Below, piece by piece: positions 26,835 to 34,231 of a DNA stretch of 46,763 nt (its first letter is position 1; each line of letters starts with the position of its first letter). Below the pieces are notes generated by a model. That model worked only from the letters and a program-made list of their open reading frames with translations, had not been told where the DNA came from and did no database searches. Source of the DNA: Vreelandella boliviensis LC1 (GTDB lineage: Bacteria; Pseudomonadota; Gammaproteobacteria; Pseudomonadales; Halomonadaceae); contig NZ_JH393257.1 of the NCBI RefSeq assembly GCF_000236035.1, positions 1,716,684-1,763,446 on the forward strand, read 5' to 3'. A program made the translations under genes and the position numbers.

Positions 26835-27759
26835 GAGGGGCCTCCTTGCGTGCACGCAAGGCGGAAATCAGCGCTTTGTCGCGTACGGCTTCGAGTTCGG
26901 CAATACTGCGCCCGGCAGCCTCGCGTTCGACACCGGCGACCAGTTCGGTTTGGACTTCCTCACTTAGCGTGGGATTACCAAGGGATGCCCAGCGGCGCTC
27001 CTGGCTCGGCCCGAGGTGGGCAAGATACCCCGCCATGCCGCCTTCACCGCCGCCTAGATGGTAGGCCATATGCGCACCGAGCACTGACCAACGCAATCCT
27101 GGTCCATTGACTAAAGCAGCGTCAATCGCTTCGACATCCGCAATACCGGCCTGAACCATGTGCACCGCTTCGCGCCACAGTGCCGACGCTAAGCGATTGG
27201 CGATATGCCCCGTGGCATCTTTCATCAGCCGCACCGGCACCCGTTCCGCGGCGCGGTAGATCGCTTCTGCCCGGCCCAGGCGTGCAAGGTCGGTGCCGAA
27301 GATCTCCACCAATGGCACCAGGTGCGGTGGGTTGAAGGGGTGGGCAGTGATCAGTTTTGACGGATCTTTTAGGCCAGGGCTGAGATCGGACCAGGTGAGC
27401 GCTGAGGTGGAAGACGCAAGCACGGCGCTATCCATCATCAACGGCTCAACCAGGGAGTAGAGCGCATGTTTGAGCGGGATATTCTCCGGTGCATTCTCCT
27501 GAATTAGATCGGCCTCTGACAGGGCGTCCGAAAGGTCGCTGCAGAGCGTCAGCGTGCCCCGCGTAGCGGTACGCGGAGATGCCTCTTCTAGTTGAGCTAG
27601 GGGCGCGCGCATCCTTGCCTCGACCTCTTTAAGGGCTTCTGGTTTGGGATCCCAAACCCGCACGTCTGCCCCGTGGTGCACGAACAATGCTGCCCAACCA
27701 ACGCCAATCAGGCCTGCGCCAAGAATTGCTATCTGAGGTGTTTGTGTGACCTGTGTCAT
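26827..27759 (-). CDS. 3-hydroxyacyl-CoA dehydrogenase-family NAD-dependent dehydrogenase
   Basis: 310 residues. NAD-binding motif GAGLIG at 14-19 in ILGAGLIGVGWAALFVHHGA, with D36 in VWDPKPEAL as the NAD ribose ligand; SSTSALTWSDLS, the catalytic His H140 in AHPFNPPHLVPLVE, and GHIANRLASALWREA. At about 310 residues it is the short, single-subunit type like L-carnitine dehydrogenase or L-gulonate 3-dehydrogenase (lambda-crystallin), so a free beta-hydroxy acid rather than a CoA thioester is likely. AAGGAG precedes the ATG at 27759. First gene of the minus-strand operon; divergent from the SDR gene with a palindrome at 27781-27790 in its leader. A BKACE gene, expected for carnitine breakdown, is absent. 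Confidence 0.82.
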   Translation of the reverse strand: MTQVTQTPQIAILGAGLIGVGWAALFVHHGADVRVWDPKPEALKEVEARMRAPLAQLEEASPRTATRGTLTLCSDLSDALSEADLIQENAPENIPLKHALYSLVEPLMMDSAVLASSTSALTWSDLSPGLKDPSKLITAHPFNPPHLVPLVEIFGTDLARLGRAEAIYRAAERVPVRLMKDATGHIANRLASALWREAVHMVQAGIADVEAIDAALVNGPGLRWSVLGAHMAYHLGGGEGGMAGYLAHLGPSQERRWASLGNPTLSEEVQTELVAGVEREAAGRSIAELEAVRDKALISALRARKEAPHV

Positions 27760-27780
27760 GGGAGTGCTCCTTGTTATTTT

Positions 27781-27790
27781 TGCGATCGCA
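27781..27790. promoter_or_regulatory. Palindromic operator copy A (TGCGATCGCA)
   Basis: The 10-bp palindrome TGCGATCGCA, flanked by TTTT on both sides, lies 22 bp before the 3-hydroxyacyl-CoA dehydrogenase-type gene, next to an AT-rich likely -10 (TAAAAT on the minus strand). Likely binding site for one of the FCD regulators. Confidence 0.65.
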
Positions 27791-27889
27791 TTTTATAAAA
27801 TATAGCGTCTTTGTAATAAATTGAAAAGTCGTTTTATATAGGATGTTTATTTTAATAATTAAAAATAATGGCATGTTGATGGAGTAGTA

Positions 27890-27916
27890 TTGACTTTTGC
27901 GATCGCAAAATATAAT
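27890..27916 (+). promoter_or_regulatory. SDR promoter with operator copy B between -35 and -10
   Basis: TTGACT (27890-27895) and TATAAT (27911-27916) are separated by 15 bp that are filled by the 16-bp palindrome TTTTGCGATCGCAAAA (27895-27910). A dimeric repressor here would directly exclude RNA polymerase. The centre is 117 bp from copy A. Confidence 0.7.
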
Positions 27917-27963
27917 CATAAAAGGAAGATGACTATATTCTAGGCAGCCCAGCGGGGATAAAG

Positions 27964-28773
27964 ATGAAGAACAACACGATCGCCAGCACCGCCGCCAGCT
28001 CAAGCTCAAGCTCAAATTCAGGCACAAAACAATGCGCCATCGTTACCGGCGCTACCTCGGGAATTGGTGCGGCCATAGCCCGCGCCCTGGCGGCACAGGG
28101 GTTCGCGCTGTTTCTGGTCGGGCGTCGGGAAGCAGCCGGGCAGGCACTGGTCGACGCGCTTCGGGCCGAGGGAGCCGTGGTGACATTTTATGCGGTGGAC
28201 CTGTCGGATAAGGCCGCCCCAGAGGCGATTATTGAGGCTGCGATCGCAGCCTTCGGCCGGGTTGACGTGCTGATCAACAATGCCGGGCTGCTAAGCCGTG
28301 GAAGCGCTGAGGAAACCTCCGATGTGGAGTGGGACCAGGTGATGGATGTCAATCTTGGCAGTGTCTTCAGACTCTCACGCGCGGTTATTCCCCTTTTCCG
28401 GGCGCAGAGCGGTGGTGTGATCGTCAATATCGCCTCGGACTGGGCGCTAGTCGGTGCGAAAGGCGCGGTAGCCTATGCGGTATCGAAAGCCGCGGTCGCG
28501 CAACTAACCCGCTGTATGGCGCTGGATCACGCCCATGAGGGCATTCGCATCAATGCGGTCTGTCCAGGCGATACGGACACCCCCATGCTGGCGGCAGGCG
28601 TTAACGGAGACGAACGCATCGCAACGCTGGCCGAATACGGTGCCTCGATACCGATGGGGCGCGTTGGCACCACTGAAGACATTGCACGTGTCGCGGCCTT
28701 TCTGGTCTCGGACGCGGCAGGGTACATGACCGGGACGCTGATCCCAGTCGATGGCGGCGCGACCGCCGGCTAA
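27964..28773 (+). CDS. Short-chain dehydrogenase/reductase (FabG-like)
   Basis: 269 residues. Cofactor motif TGATSGIG at 28-35, NNAG in LINNAGLLS, catalytic Ser in NIASDWALVG and the pair Y171/K175 in VAYAVSKAAV; it ends in MTGTLIPVDGGATAG, the classical SDR end. It oxidises or reduces a hydroxy group with NAD(P). The N-terminal 20 residues are a Ser-rich tail made by hexamer repeats (AGCTCA three times, 27997-28014), not part of the fold. Expressed from a strong promoter with an internal palindrome and followed by the aldehyde dehydrogenase gene. Another exact TGCGATCGCA lies inside the gene at 28239-28248. Substrate unknown. Confidence 0.87.
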   Translation: MKNNTIASTAASSSSSSNSGTKQCAIVTGATSGIGAAIARALAAQGFALFLVGRREAAGQALVDALRAEGAVVTFYAVDLSDKAAPEAIIEAAIAAFGRVDVLINNAGLLSRGSAEETSDVEWDQVMDVNLGSVFRLSRAVIPLFRAQSGGVIVNIASDWALVGAKGAVAYAVSKAAVAQLTRCMALDHAHEGIRINAVCPGDTDTPMLAAGVNGDERIATLAEYGASIPMGRVGTTEDIARVAAFLVSDAAGYMTGTLIPVDGGATAG

Positions 28774-28830
28774 AACAAGTCGCTGACGAAAACACGTCGC
28801 TAACTAAAACACGTCGCTAACTAAAACAAT
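28774..28830. repeat. 17-bp tandem repeat between SDR and aldehyde dehydrogenase genes
   Basis: Three full 17-bp units (28774, 28791, 28808; consensus AAAACACGTCGCTAACT) and a partial fourth (AAAACA). Units two and three are identical. The array starts at the base after the SDR stop codon and ends just before the next ribosome-binding site, so it fills the whole junction. Confidence 0.85.
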
Positions 28831-28843
28831 GGGAGAACGGGTC

Positions 28844-30283
28844 ATGGGCGAAATGAACAACAATTTAATCGGTGGCGTATGGCGCGAGGCCGATGATGTC
28901 TCAGAAAACACTAACCCCTCCGATGTGACGGATCTGATCGGGCTTTATGCCCGCGGCGGTGCCCAGGATGTGACCGATGCCGCCGAAGCGGCAGAGGTCG
29001 CAATGCCCGCCTGGGCCGGCGCGACCCCTCAGCTGCGCGCTGATCTGCTGGACCGCGTGGCCGCAGAGATCACCCGCCGCGAAGATGAGATTGCGACGAT
29101 GCTGGCCTGCGAAGAGGGTAAGGTTCTGTTAGAAGCGCTGGGAGAAGTTCGCCGCGCCGCGCATGTGTTTCGTTTTTTCGCCGGAGAGGCGCTACGTCTG
29201 ACGGGGGATGCCCTGGCCTCGGTGCGACCCGGCGTGGATGTGGAGGTGACCCGCGAGCCGTTAGGCATTGTCGGTATCATCACCCCGTGGAACTTCCCCA
29301 TCGCGATTCCTGCGTGGAAAATTGCCCCTGCCTTAGCTTATGGCAACTGCGTGATCTTTAAGCCAGCGGAACAGACGCCGGGCTCAGCCCACATATTGAC
29401 CCAGATTATTCATGAGGCGGGCTGCCCGGCGGGTGTTTTCAATCTCGTTATGGGGCGTGGCTCCGTCGTCGGTGAGGCGATGACCACGGATCCGCGCATC
29501 TCGGGAATTTCCTTTACCGGGTCGGTGCAGGTAGGGCGGCAGCTGGCTGGCGCCTGCGCGGCGAACATGAAAAAACTTCAGCTAGAGATGGGCGGTAAGA
29601 ACCCGGTGATCGTGATGGACGACGCCGATCTGGAAACCGCTGTTTCTGTCTGTCTCAACGGTGCCTTTTACCAGACGGGGCAGCGCTGTACCGCATCGTC
29701 GCGTCTAATCGTACAGTCGGGCATCCATGATGCCTTTATCGCGGAACTCAGTCGCCAGATGCAGGCGCTCAAGGTGGGGCATGCGCTCGCCGAGGGGATG
29801 CAGATTGGCCCCGTCGCCGCCCGGAGTCAGCTCGAAAGCAATCTTTACTACGTGGCGCTCGCCGCTGAAGAGGGCTGCGATGTATTGGGTGGAGAGCAGC
29901 TCACACGCGACACTGAAGGGTATTTCCAGGCACCCGCACTTTTCCTTGGGGCGAGTAATGCCATGCGTAGCGCCCGTGAAGAGATCTTCGGCCCCTGTGC
30001 CAGCGTGATTCGTGTCGATGACTTTGAAGAAGCAGTAGCGCTGGCCAATGACACCCAGTTCGGTCTGTCGTCGGGGATTTGTACCACCAATCTACGCTAT
30101 GCGCGGGAGTTCAAGCGCCGTTCTGCCGCTGGCATGGTGATGCTCAACTTGCCGACCGCGGGCGTGGATTATCACGTGCCCTTTGGCGGGCGTAAAGCGT
30201 CGAGCTTCGGGTCACGTGAGCAGGGTAGCTATGCAGCCGAATTCTATACATCGGTGAAAACCGCCTATACGTATGCCGGTTAA
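28844..30283 (+). CDS. NAD(P)-dependent aldehyde dehydrogenase
   Basis: 479 residues from the ATG at 28844 (GGGAG nine bases upstream); an ATG at 28829 overlaps that sequence. Aldehyde-dehydrogenase landmarks: IVGIITPWNFPIAIPAWKIA, the ISFTGSVQVG cofactor loop, the general-base Glu in LQLEMGGKNP, the catalytic Cys (about 282) in TGQRCTASSRLIV, and EEIFGPCASVIRVDDFEEAV. The pattern MGRGSVVGEAM and GQRCTASSR is most like alpha-ketoglutaric semialdehyde or succinic semialdehyde-type enzymes. It would oxidise the aldehyde produced by the amine oxidase or aminotransferase in this island. The specific aldehyde is inferred only in class. Its stop is 20 bp from the convergent dipeptidase gene. Confidence 0.9.
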   Translation: MGEMNNNLIGGVWREADDVSENTNPSDVTDLIGLYARGGAQDVTDAAEAAEVAMPAWAGATPQLRADLLDRVAAEITRREDEIATMLACEEGKVLLEALGEVRRAAHVFRFFAGEALRLTGDALASVRPGVDVEVTREPLGIVGIITPWNFPIAIPAWKIAPALAYGNCVIFKPAEQTPGSAHILTQIIHEAGCPAGVFNLVMGRGSVVGEAMTTDPRISGISFTGSVQVGRQLAGACAANMKKLQLEMGGKNPVIVMDDADLETAVSVCLNGAFYQTGQRCTASSRLIVQSGIHDAFIAELSRQMQALKVGHALAEGMQIGPVAARSQLESNLYYVALAAEEGCDVLGGEQLTRDTEGYFQAPALFLGASNAMRSAREEIFGPCASVIRVDDFEEAVALANDTQFGLSSGICTTNLRYAREFKRRSAAGMVMLNLPTAGVDYHVPFGGRKASSFGSREQGSYAAEFYTSVKTAYTYAG

Positions 30284-30303
30284 AGCTAGTGTCTTCACAG
30301 CCA

Positions 30304-31068
30304 TTACCCCAACTGCCTGCGCCAACGGTTCTCAATGGTATCCAGCTCTGCCGGGCCGTACTGCGCATGATCATGCGGCCCGTAGTAGGCCCATAATTGA
30401 TCGCCGTAATCAAAGTGCCACCATTCGCTGGGTAGGTTGGTGAAGCCTTGCCGATGCATAGTGTGATACAGCAGACGGCGGTGGTCCCGCGCCTTATGTT
30501 GTTGCGGGGTAAGCATTTCCAGATGCTCAAAATAGTCGCTATGAGAGGCCGGAAGCGCCTCGTCAAACAGGGTACCCATATCCAGTGGGAGACCATCGGC
30601 ATCACAGAGCGTGACATCGACGGCGCCGCCGGTGAGGTGCGGGCTGGGGGCTAAAGGGTCGCGGCTGGGTACCGATACGAACTCTCTTGTACGCTCTAAT
30701 AGCTCCGCTTCGCTAAGGTCAGGCTGGTAGTGGTGGATGGCCTCATGCAGGGTGTCAAACAAGTACTGCTGTACCCGCCATGGCCGCCAGCCATCCAGTA
30801 CGATCAACCCGATGCCGTCGGGTAAGCTACGTGCACCAGCGAGTAGCGCCCGATAAACCCCCTCGCGAACAAAACACTCCGCTACCGCACCCGGAATGCC
30901 CAGTCGCGCATAGGCGGGGAACACGCTGACCGGTGCCGGGGCGAGGCTCATCGGCACCAAGCGCTCACCATTATCTTCAATGGGCGCACGACGCAGCAGT
31001 TCCCAGCAGGGGGCAGGGTGGCTGGGGATAGGCGGCAAGGCCTTTAATAGTGTGTTCAAAGGCATCAT
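30304..31068 (-). CDS. D-alanyl-D-alanine dipeptidase, VanX/DdpX family
   Basis: 254 residues from the ATG at 31068; TTG at 31077 and ATG at 31065 are alternatives, and no good ribosome-binding site is seen. All VanX active-site elements are there: Arg95 in LDGWRPWRVQ, zinc ligands H144 and D151 in SPHLTGGAVDV (S-x-H-x3-G-x3-D), and E215 with H218 in SEWWHFDYG. Such enzymes split D,D-dipeptides such as D-Ala-D-Ala. No signal peptide is visible, so it acts in the cytosol. It is the last gene of a TRAP transporter operon and not beside vanH/vanA-type ligases, so nutrient use of dipeptides is more likely than glycopeptide resistance. 20 bp from the convergent aldehyde dehydrogenase gene. Confidence 0.9.
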   Translation of the reverse strand: MMPLNTLLKALPPIPSHPAPCWELLRRAPIEDNGERLVPMSLAPAPVSVFPAYARLGIPGAVAECFVREGVYRALLAGARSLPDGIGLIVLDGWRPWRVQQYLFDTLHEAIHHYQPDLSEAELLERTREFVSVPSRDPLAPSPHLTGGAVDVTLCDADGLPLDMGTLFDEALPASHSDYFEHLEMLTPQQHKARDHRRLLYHTMHRQGFTNLPSEWWHFDYGDQLWAYYGPHDHAQYGPAELDTIENRWRRQLG

Positions 31069-31123
31069 GTTATCCAAGGAGGGTGTTATCCAAGCTGGTT
31101 ATCAACACTGGCTATCAAAATTG
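31069..31123. repeat. Degenerate 13-16 bp repeat at the dctM-dipeptidase junction
   Basis: GTTATCCAAG/GTTATCAACA-type units start at 31069, 31085, 31098 and 31111 (unit lengths 16, 13, 13, 13). On the minus strand they read as repeated TTGATAA or TTGGATAA and run from the dctM stop to the ATG of the dipeptidase gene, carrying stop codons. Confidence 0.65.
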
Positions 31124-32389
31124 AGTAGGTAGCCACAGCGTCAGCGGTGGAAAAAGTATGAGTAGAATAAGCACCGCAATTGCCGTCAGCACAAAGGGCC
31201 AAATGGTTCTAAATAGCGACACTATCTCAAGCCGACTGACCGCGGCGGCCACGAACACACAGGCACCCAGCGGTGGCGTGATTAACGCAATGGTAATGTT
31301 CAGCGTGATGATGACGCCCAGGTGGATGGGGTCAATACCCGCCATCATAGCCACCGGCGCAAAGATAGGCGTCAGTAGCATTAATGCCGACACCTCCTCC
31401 ATAAACATTCCCGTGATGAAGGTGATCGCGCTAAGCAGCAATAAAATAACCACGCTACTGTCCACGTAGGGTGATAGCAGTGATACAAATTGCGCAGGCA
31501 CTTGCGCATAGGAGAGCAGCCAGCTAATCGTCGCCGATGCCGCCATGATTAGAAAAATCGCCGAGGTTAAGCGTGCCGTATCGAGGATCGCTTGCCAGCA
31601 CTCTTTAAAGCGTAAACCACCCAGCACAAAGCCGCATAAGGCCACATACAGCGCTGTCAACGCGCCCGACTCAGTTGGGGTAACGAAGCCAAGTACGATA
31701 CCTGCCACAATTATAAAGGGGGCGATAAGCGCGGGTAGGGCGGCCACGAAGGCCATGCCAAGTTGTCCGATCGAGGGCAACTGGCCACTTTTGGGTAATC
31801 GGTGGCGCCAGGCATACCAGGCGTTCATGCCCATAAAGGCAACACCCAGCAGTAGCCCTGGCACGACGCCCGCCAGAAATAGATCGCCTACTGAGGTGTT
31901 CGTCAGTGAGGCGTAGAGGATCATAAAGATACTGGGGGGAATAATCGGGCCGATCAGCGAACTACCTGCGGTCAACCCAGCGGCAAAGGCCCTTGAGTAG
32001 CCCTCCTTCTCCATGGCAGGTACTAACAGCGACCCCAGCGCGGAGGTATCAGCCACCGCTGAGCCATTGACACCTGCGAAGAAAACGCTCGACACCACGT
32101 TGACGTGGCCCATACCGCCCCGCAAGTGCCCCACTATCAGGCGGGCGAATCCCATCAAGCGCTCGGTTAAGCCGCTGACGTTCATTAGGTTGCCAGCGAA
32201 GATAAACAGCGGGATAGCCATTAAGGAGAAAACATTGATACCGCTAAAGAATTGCTGGGGCAGCATGCGCGGAATCATCGAGGGGTCGACAAACAAAAAG
32301 CCCACTATCGCGGTGGTAAGCAGCGCAATGAAAAGAGGAAGCCCAAGCAAAACGTGGCCAAGGAAAACCGCTAGCATAGTGACAATCAT
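31115..32389 (-). CDS. dctM: TRAP transporter large membrane subunit DctM
   Basis: 424 residues, about twelve hydrophobic segments, the normal DctM size. It has the family blocks LFIFAGNLMNVSGLTERLMG, GHVNVVSSVFFAGVNGSAVAD, GLTAGSSLIGPIIPPSI and FVTPTESGALTALYV. DctM is the ion-coupled transport channel of tripartite TRAP systems; it accepts substrate from DctP. The start overlaps the stop of a short repeat peptide frame as ATGA (32386-32389). Its operon partner, the D,D-dipeptidase, hints that the load is a D-amino-acid dipeptide or a related compound. Confidence 0.93.
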   Translation of the reverse strand: MIVTMLAVFLGHVLLGLPLFIALLTTAIVGFLFVDPSMIPRMLPQQFFSGINVFSLMAIPLFIFAGNLMNVSGLTERLMGFARLIVGHLRGGMGHVNVVSSVFFAGVNGSAVADTSALGSLLVPAMEKEGYSRAFAAGLTAGSSLIGPIIPPSIFMILYASLTNTSVGDLFLAGVVPGLLLGVAFMGMNAWYAWRHRLPKSGQLPSIGQLGMAFVAALPALIAPFIIVAGIVLGFVTPTESGALTALYVALCGFVLGGLRFKECWQAILDTARLTSAIFLIMAASATISWLLSYAQVPAQFVSLLSPYVDSSVVILLLLSAITFITGMFMEEVSALMLLTPIFAPVAMMAGIDPIHLGVIITLNITIALITPPLGACVFVAAAVSRLEIVSLFRTIWPFVLTAIAVLILLILFPPLTLWLPTQF

Positions 32390-32484
32390 AGGGAGTCCTC
32401 AACGGTCTTAAACAGTGAGCCCTCAACGGTCTTAAACAAGGAGCCCTCAGCGGTCTTAAAAAGTGAGCCCTCAACGGTCTTCAT
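32386..32484 (-). CDS. Repeat-encoded 32-residue peptide frame between dctQ and dctM
   Basis: From the ATG at 32484, which overlaps the dctQ stop as ATGA, an open frame encodes Met, then KTVEGSLF, KTAEGSLF, KTVEGSLF and KTVEDSL, ending in a TGA that overlaps the dctM ATG. The start context has GTTGAGGACTCTTT upstream, with GAGG about eight bases from the ATG. Whether the peptide is made or stable is unknown. Its likely role, if any, is to carry ribosomes from dctQ to dctM (translational coupling). A one-base deficit in the first repeat unit is what splits this frame from dctQ; without it dctQ would have a 32-residue longer tail. Confidence 0.5.
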   Translation of the reverse strand: MKTVEGSLFKTAEGSLFKTVEGSLFKTVEDSL

Positions 32485-32504
32485 AAAGAGTCCTCAACGG
32501 TCTT
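32386..32504 (-). repeat. Five-copy 24-bp tandem repeat at the dctQ-dctM junction
   Basis: On the minus strand the unit AAGACCGTTGAGGGCTCACT plus four bases recurs five times (32482-32504, 32458-32481, 32434-32457, 32410-32433, 32386-32409). The first copy is 23 bp and encodes the dctQ C terminus, KTVEDSL-stop; the last copy ends KTVEDSL-stop again, overlapping the dctM start. The array therefore looks like an expanded dctQ tail. Not CRISPR: there are no spacers. Confidence 0.92.
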
Positions 32505-32972
32505 GAGTGGCGCAGGGCCATAGAGAAGCGCATGCCAAGCGAGTAGCAAAAAGCCAATGGGTAGCGATAGGAGGGGCACCGTGCGGCTAATGCCGAGCCC
32601 TGATGTGGTAAACATGCTGACTGATAACGCATAGCGATAGCTTACCCATGCTCCACCCGCTGCAATCAGCAGGGTGAGTAGCCACTGGTACACATTCAGC
32701 AAACGTGCGAAGGGGGCTGGCAGTAGCTTCTCCAACAGGCCGACGCGCATGTGACCCCCTTCCGACCAGACGGCGCCAGCCGCGAGCATCACAGTGGCGA
32801 TGATCAAAAAACGCGAGAGCTCGTCTGTCCAGATAGGCGCACCACCGGCGATGTAGCGGGCAAACACCCCATACAATATGGCTGCAACATTGAGGGACAG
32901 CAGTGTGCCCGCCAGGGTCAGGGTAACCGGGCGGCTGATCGCCAGTAGACGGGATCGAAGCGTATTAAACAT
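32481..32972 (-). CDS. dctQ: TRAP transporter small membrane subunit DctQ
   Basis: 163 residues with four membrane helices. The block IWTDELSRFLIIATVMLAAG and GGHMRVGLLEKLLPAPFARL are typical of DctQ (W-x-x-E-x-x-R and H-x-x-x). DctQ stabilises DctM and docks the binding protein. The C terminus ends LKTVEDSL, the sequence expanded in the adjacent repeat. It lies 95 bp downstream of dctP in the same operon. Confidence 0.9.
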   Translation of the reverse strand: MFNTLRSRLLAISRPVTLTLAGTLLSLNVAAILYGVFARYIAGGAPIWTDELSRFLIIATVMLAAGAVWSEGGHMRVGLLEKLLPAPFARLLNVYQWLLTLLIAAGGAWVSYRYALSVSMFTTSGLGISRTVPLLSLPIGFLLLAWHALLYGPAPLKTVEDSL

Positions 32973-33067
32973 GGCAGCCTTCCATGAAGCGCTAGAACAT
33001 TAAGCACAGAAAATAGAGGGCCAGTAAGGTACCAGCCCCTGTGGTTGCAGCAGTGTTGAAAAGCCCG

Positions 33068-34105
33068 TTAGTCGAGCAGATCGCTCATACCCGCATCTTC
33101 CAGCGCCATATCGATCCAGCGTTGCTCGATATCACGCTCTCCGAGCCACTCAAGGTAGGCGGGCTGACCGATGTCGCGGAAAGCAGTGAGTTCTTCTTCA
33201 GAGGGACGAATCACTTCCATGCCTTGCTCTTCCAGGTAGGCGATACGCGCCTCGACCTGATCCTCGTTGTGCTCTCGGGCATTGTGATTAGCTTCGGCGA
33301 CGGCCTCCATAAAGTCGCTGCGAAGCTCATCATCCCAACCTGCGATCATTTCGCTATTGCCCACTAGGAACTGGTTGGAGTACTGAATATTGGCCAGGGT
33401 CAGGTAGTCCTGCACCTCGTAGAGGCTGCCCAGAATGATATACATCGGCGGGTTCATCTGGCCATCGGCCACCCCTGTGCGCAGTGCCATGTAGGTCTCT
33501 GTCCAGGGAATCGGCGTGCCAGAGGCGCCGAAGGATTCGTAGAGGGCTACCTGACTGGGGTCCATGGCCCGGAAGCGCAGTCCTTCGAAGTCGTCAGGGT
33601 GGCTGATAGGCCTTTCGTTATTGGTGAACGCCAAAAAGCCCCCCTCTTCCACGACGGCTAGCATATCGATACCGGCACGCTCCTGCAGAGCATTGCTGAC
33701 TTCCTGCCAATACTCACCTTCATCGAAGAAGCTACGCGCCGCCGCAAAATCGTCGAACAGAAACGGAATAGCGCTGACGAAGATCTCATCAACGAGAGGA
33801 GAGACACCCGCAAATGACGCCACGTTGAGCATCGGCGTGTTCATGGTTTGCTCCATACGCTCCTGCTCTTCGCCCAGCATGCTGTTGGGGTAGAGCGCTA
33901 ACTCGATCTGGTTATCGGTTTTCTCCTCAATCAGCTCCTTTAGGTTGGTGGCGAAAACGTGGACAGCATTCTTTTCCGGGTCAGGGGCGCCGTTGTAGCT
34001 CAGATTAATCGTGGACGCTGCAAGGGTGTTTCCTGCCATCAATGCAGAGCCAATCAGGCAAGCTGAAATGAGTCGTTTAGGTGTAAACATAGGTTGAGCA
34101 AGCAT
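33068..34105 (-). CDS. dctP: TRAP transporter solute-binding protein DctP
   Basis: 345 residues; AGGAGA precedes the ATG at 34105. Residues 1-29 are a signal peptide (PKRLISACLIGSALMAGNTLA). The mature part is a DctP/TAXI-type receptor with GAPDPEKNAVHVFATNLKEL, LYPNSMLGEEQERMEQ, and the carboxylate-binding Arg in FEGLRFRAMDPSQV, followed by PIPWTETYMALRTGVADGQM. That Arg means the ligand carries a carboxylate, which suits amino acids, dipeptides or keto acids. First gene of the dctPQM-dipeptidase operon, 126 bp downstream of the LysR gene on the same strand. Substrate not determinable from sequence. Confidence 0.92.
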   Translation of the reverse strand: MLAQPMFTPKRLISACLIGSALMAGNTLAASTINLSYNGAPDPEKNAVHVFATNLKELIEEKTDNQIELALYPNSMLGEEQERMEQTMNTPMLNVASFAGVSPLVDEIFVSAIPFLFDDFAAARSFFDEGEYWQEVSNALQERAGIDMLAVVEEGGFLAFTNNERPISHPDDFEGLRFRAMDPSQVALYESFGASGTPIPWTETYMALRTGVADGQMNPPMYIILGSLYEVQDYLTLANIQYSNQFLVGNSEMIAGWDDELRSDFMEAVAEANHNAREHNEDQVEARIAYLEEQGMEVIRPSEEELTAFRDIGQPAYLEWLGERDIEQRWIDMALEDAGMSDLLD

Positions 34106-34231
34106 CGTAAGTCTCCTGGTTTATTGTCGTGAGCTATGAGGCGCTGAGGGCACGTTATTAGATTTATAAGGAGTGCCTACTAGAAGACTATGTATTGAGG
34201 TGTTGACTATGCAATACCTAAACTGTGGCTT

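Noticed and set aside
30304..31068. Vancomycin-resistance vanX
   Set aside because: No vanH, vanA-type ligase or VanRS genes nearby; the gene belongs to a TRAP operon.
32386..32504. CRISPR array
   Set aside because: Units are directly adjacent with no spacers and encode part of DctQ.
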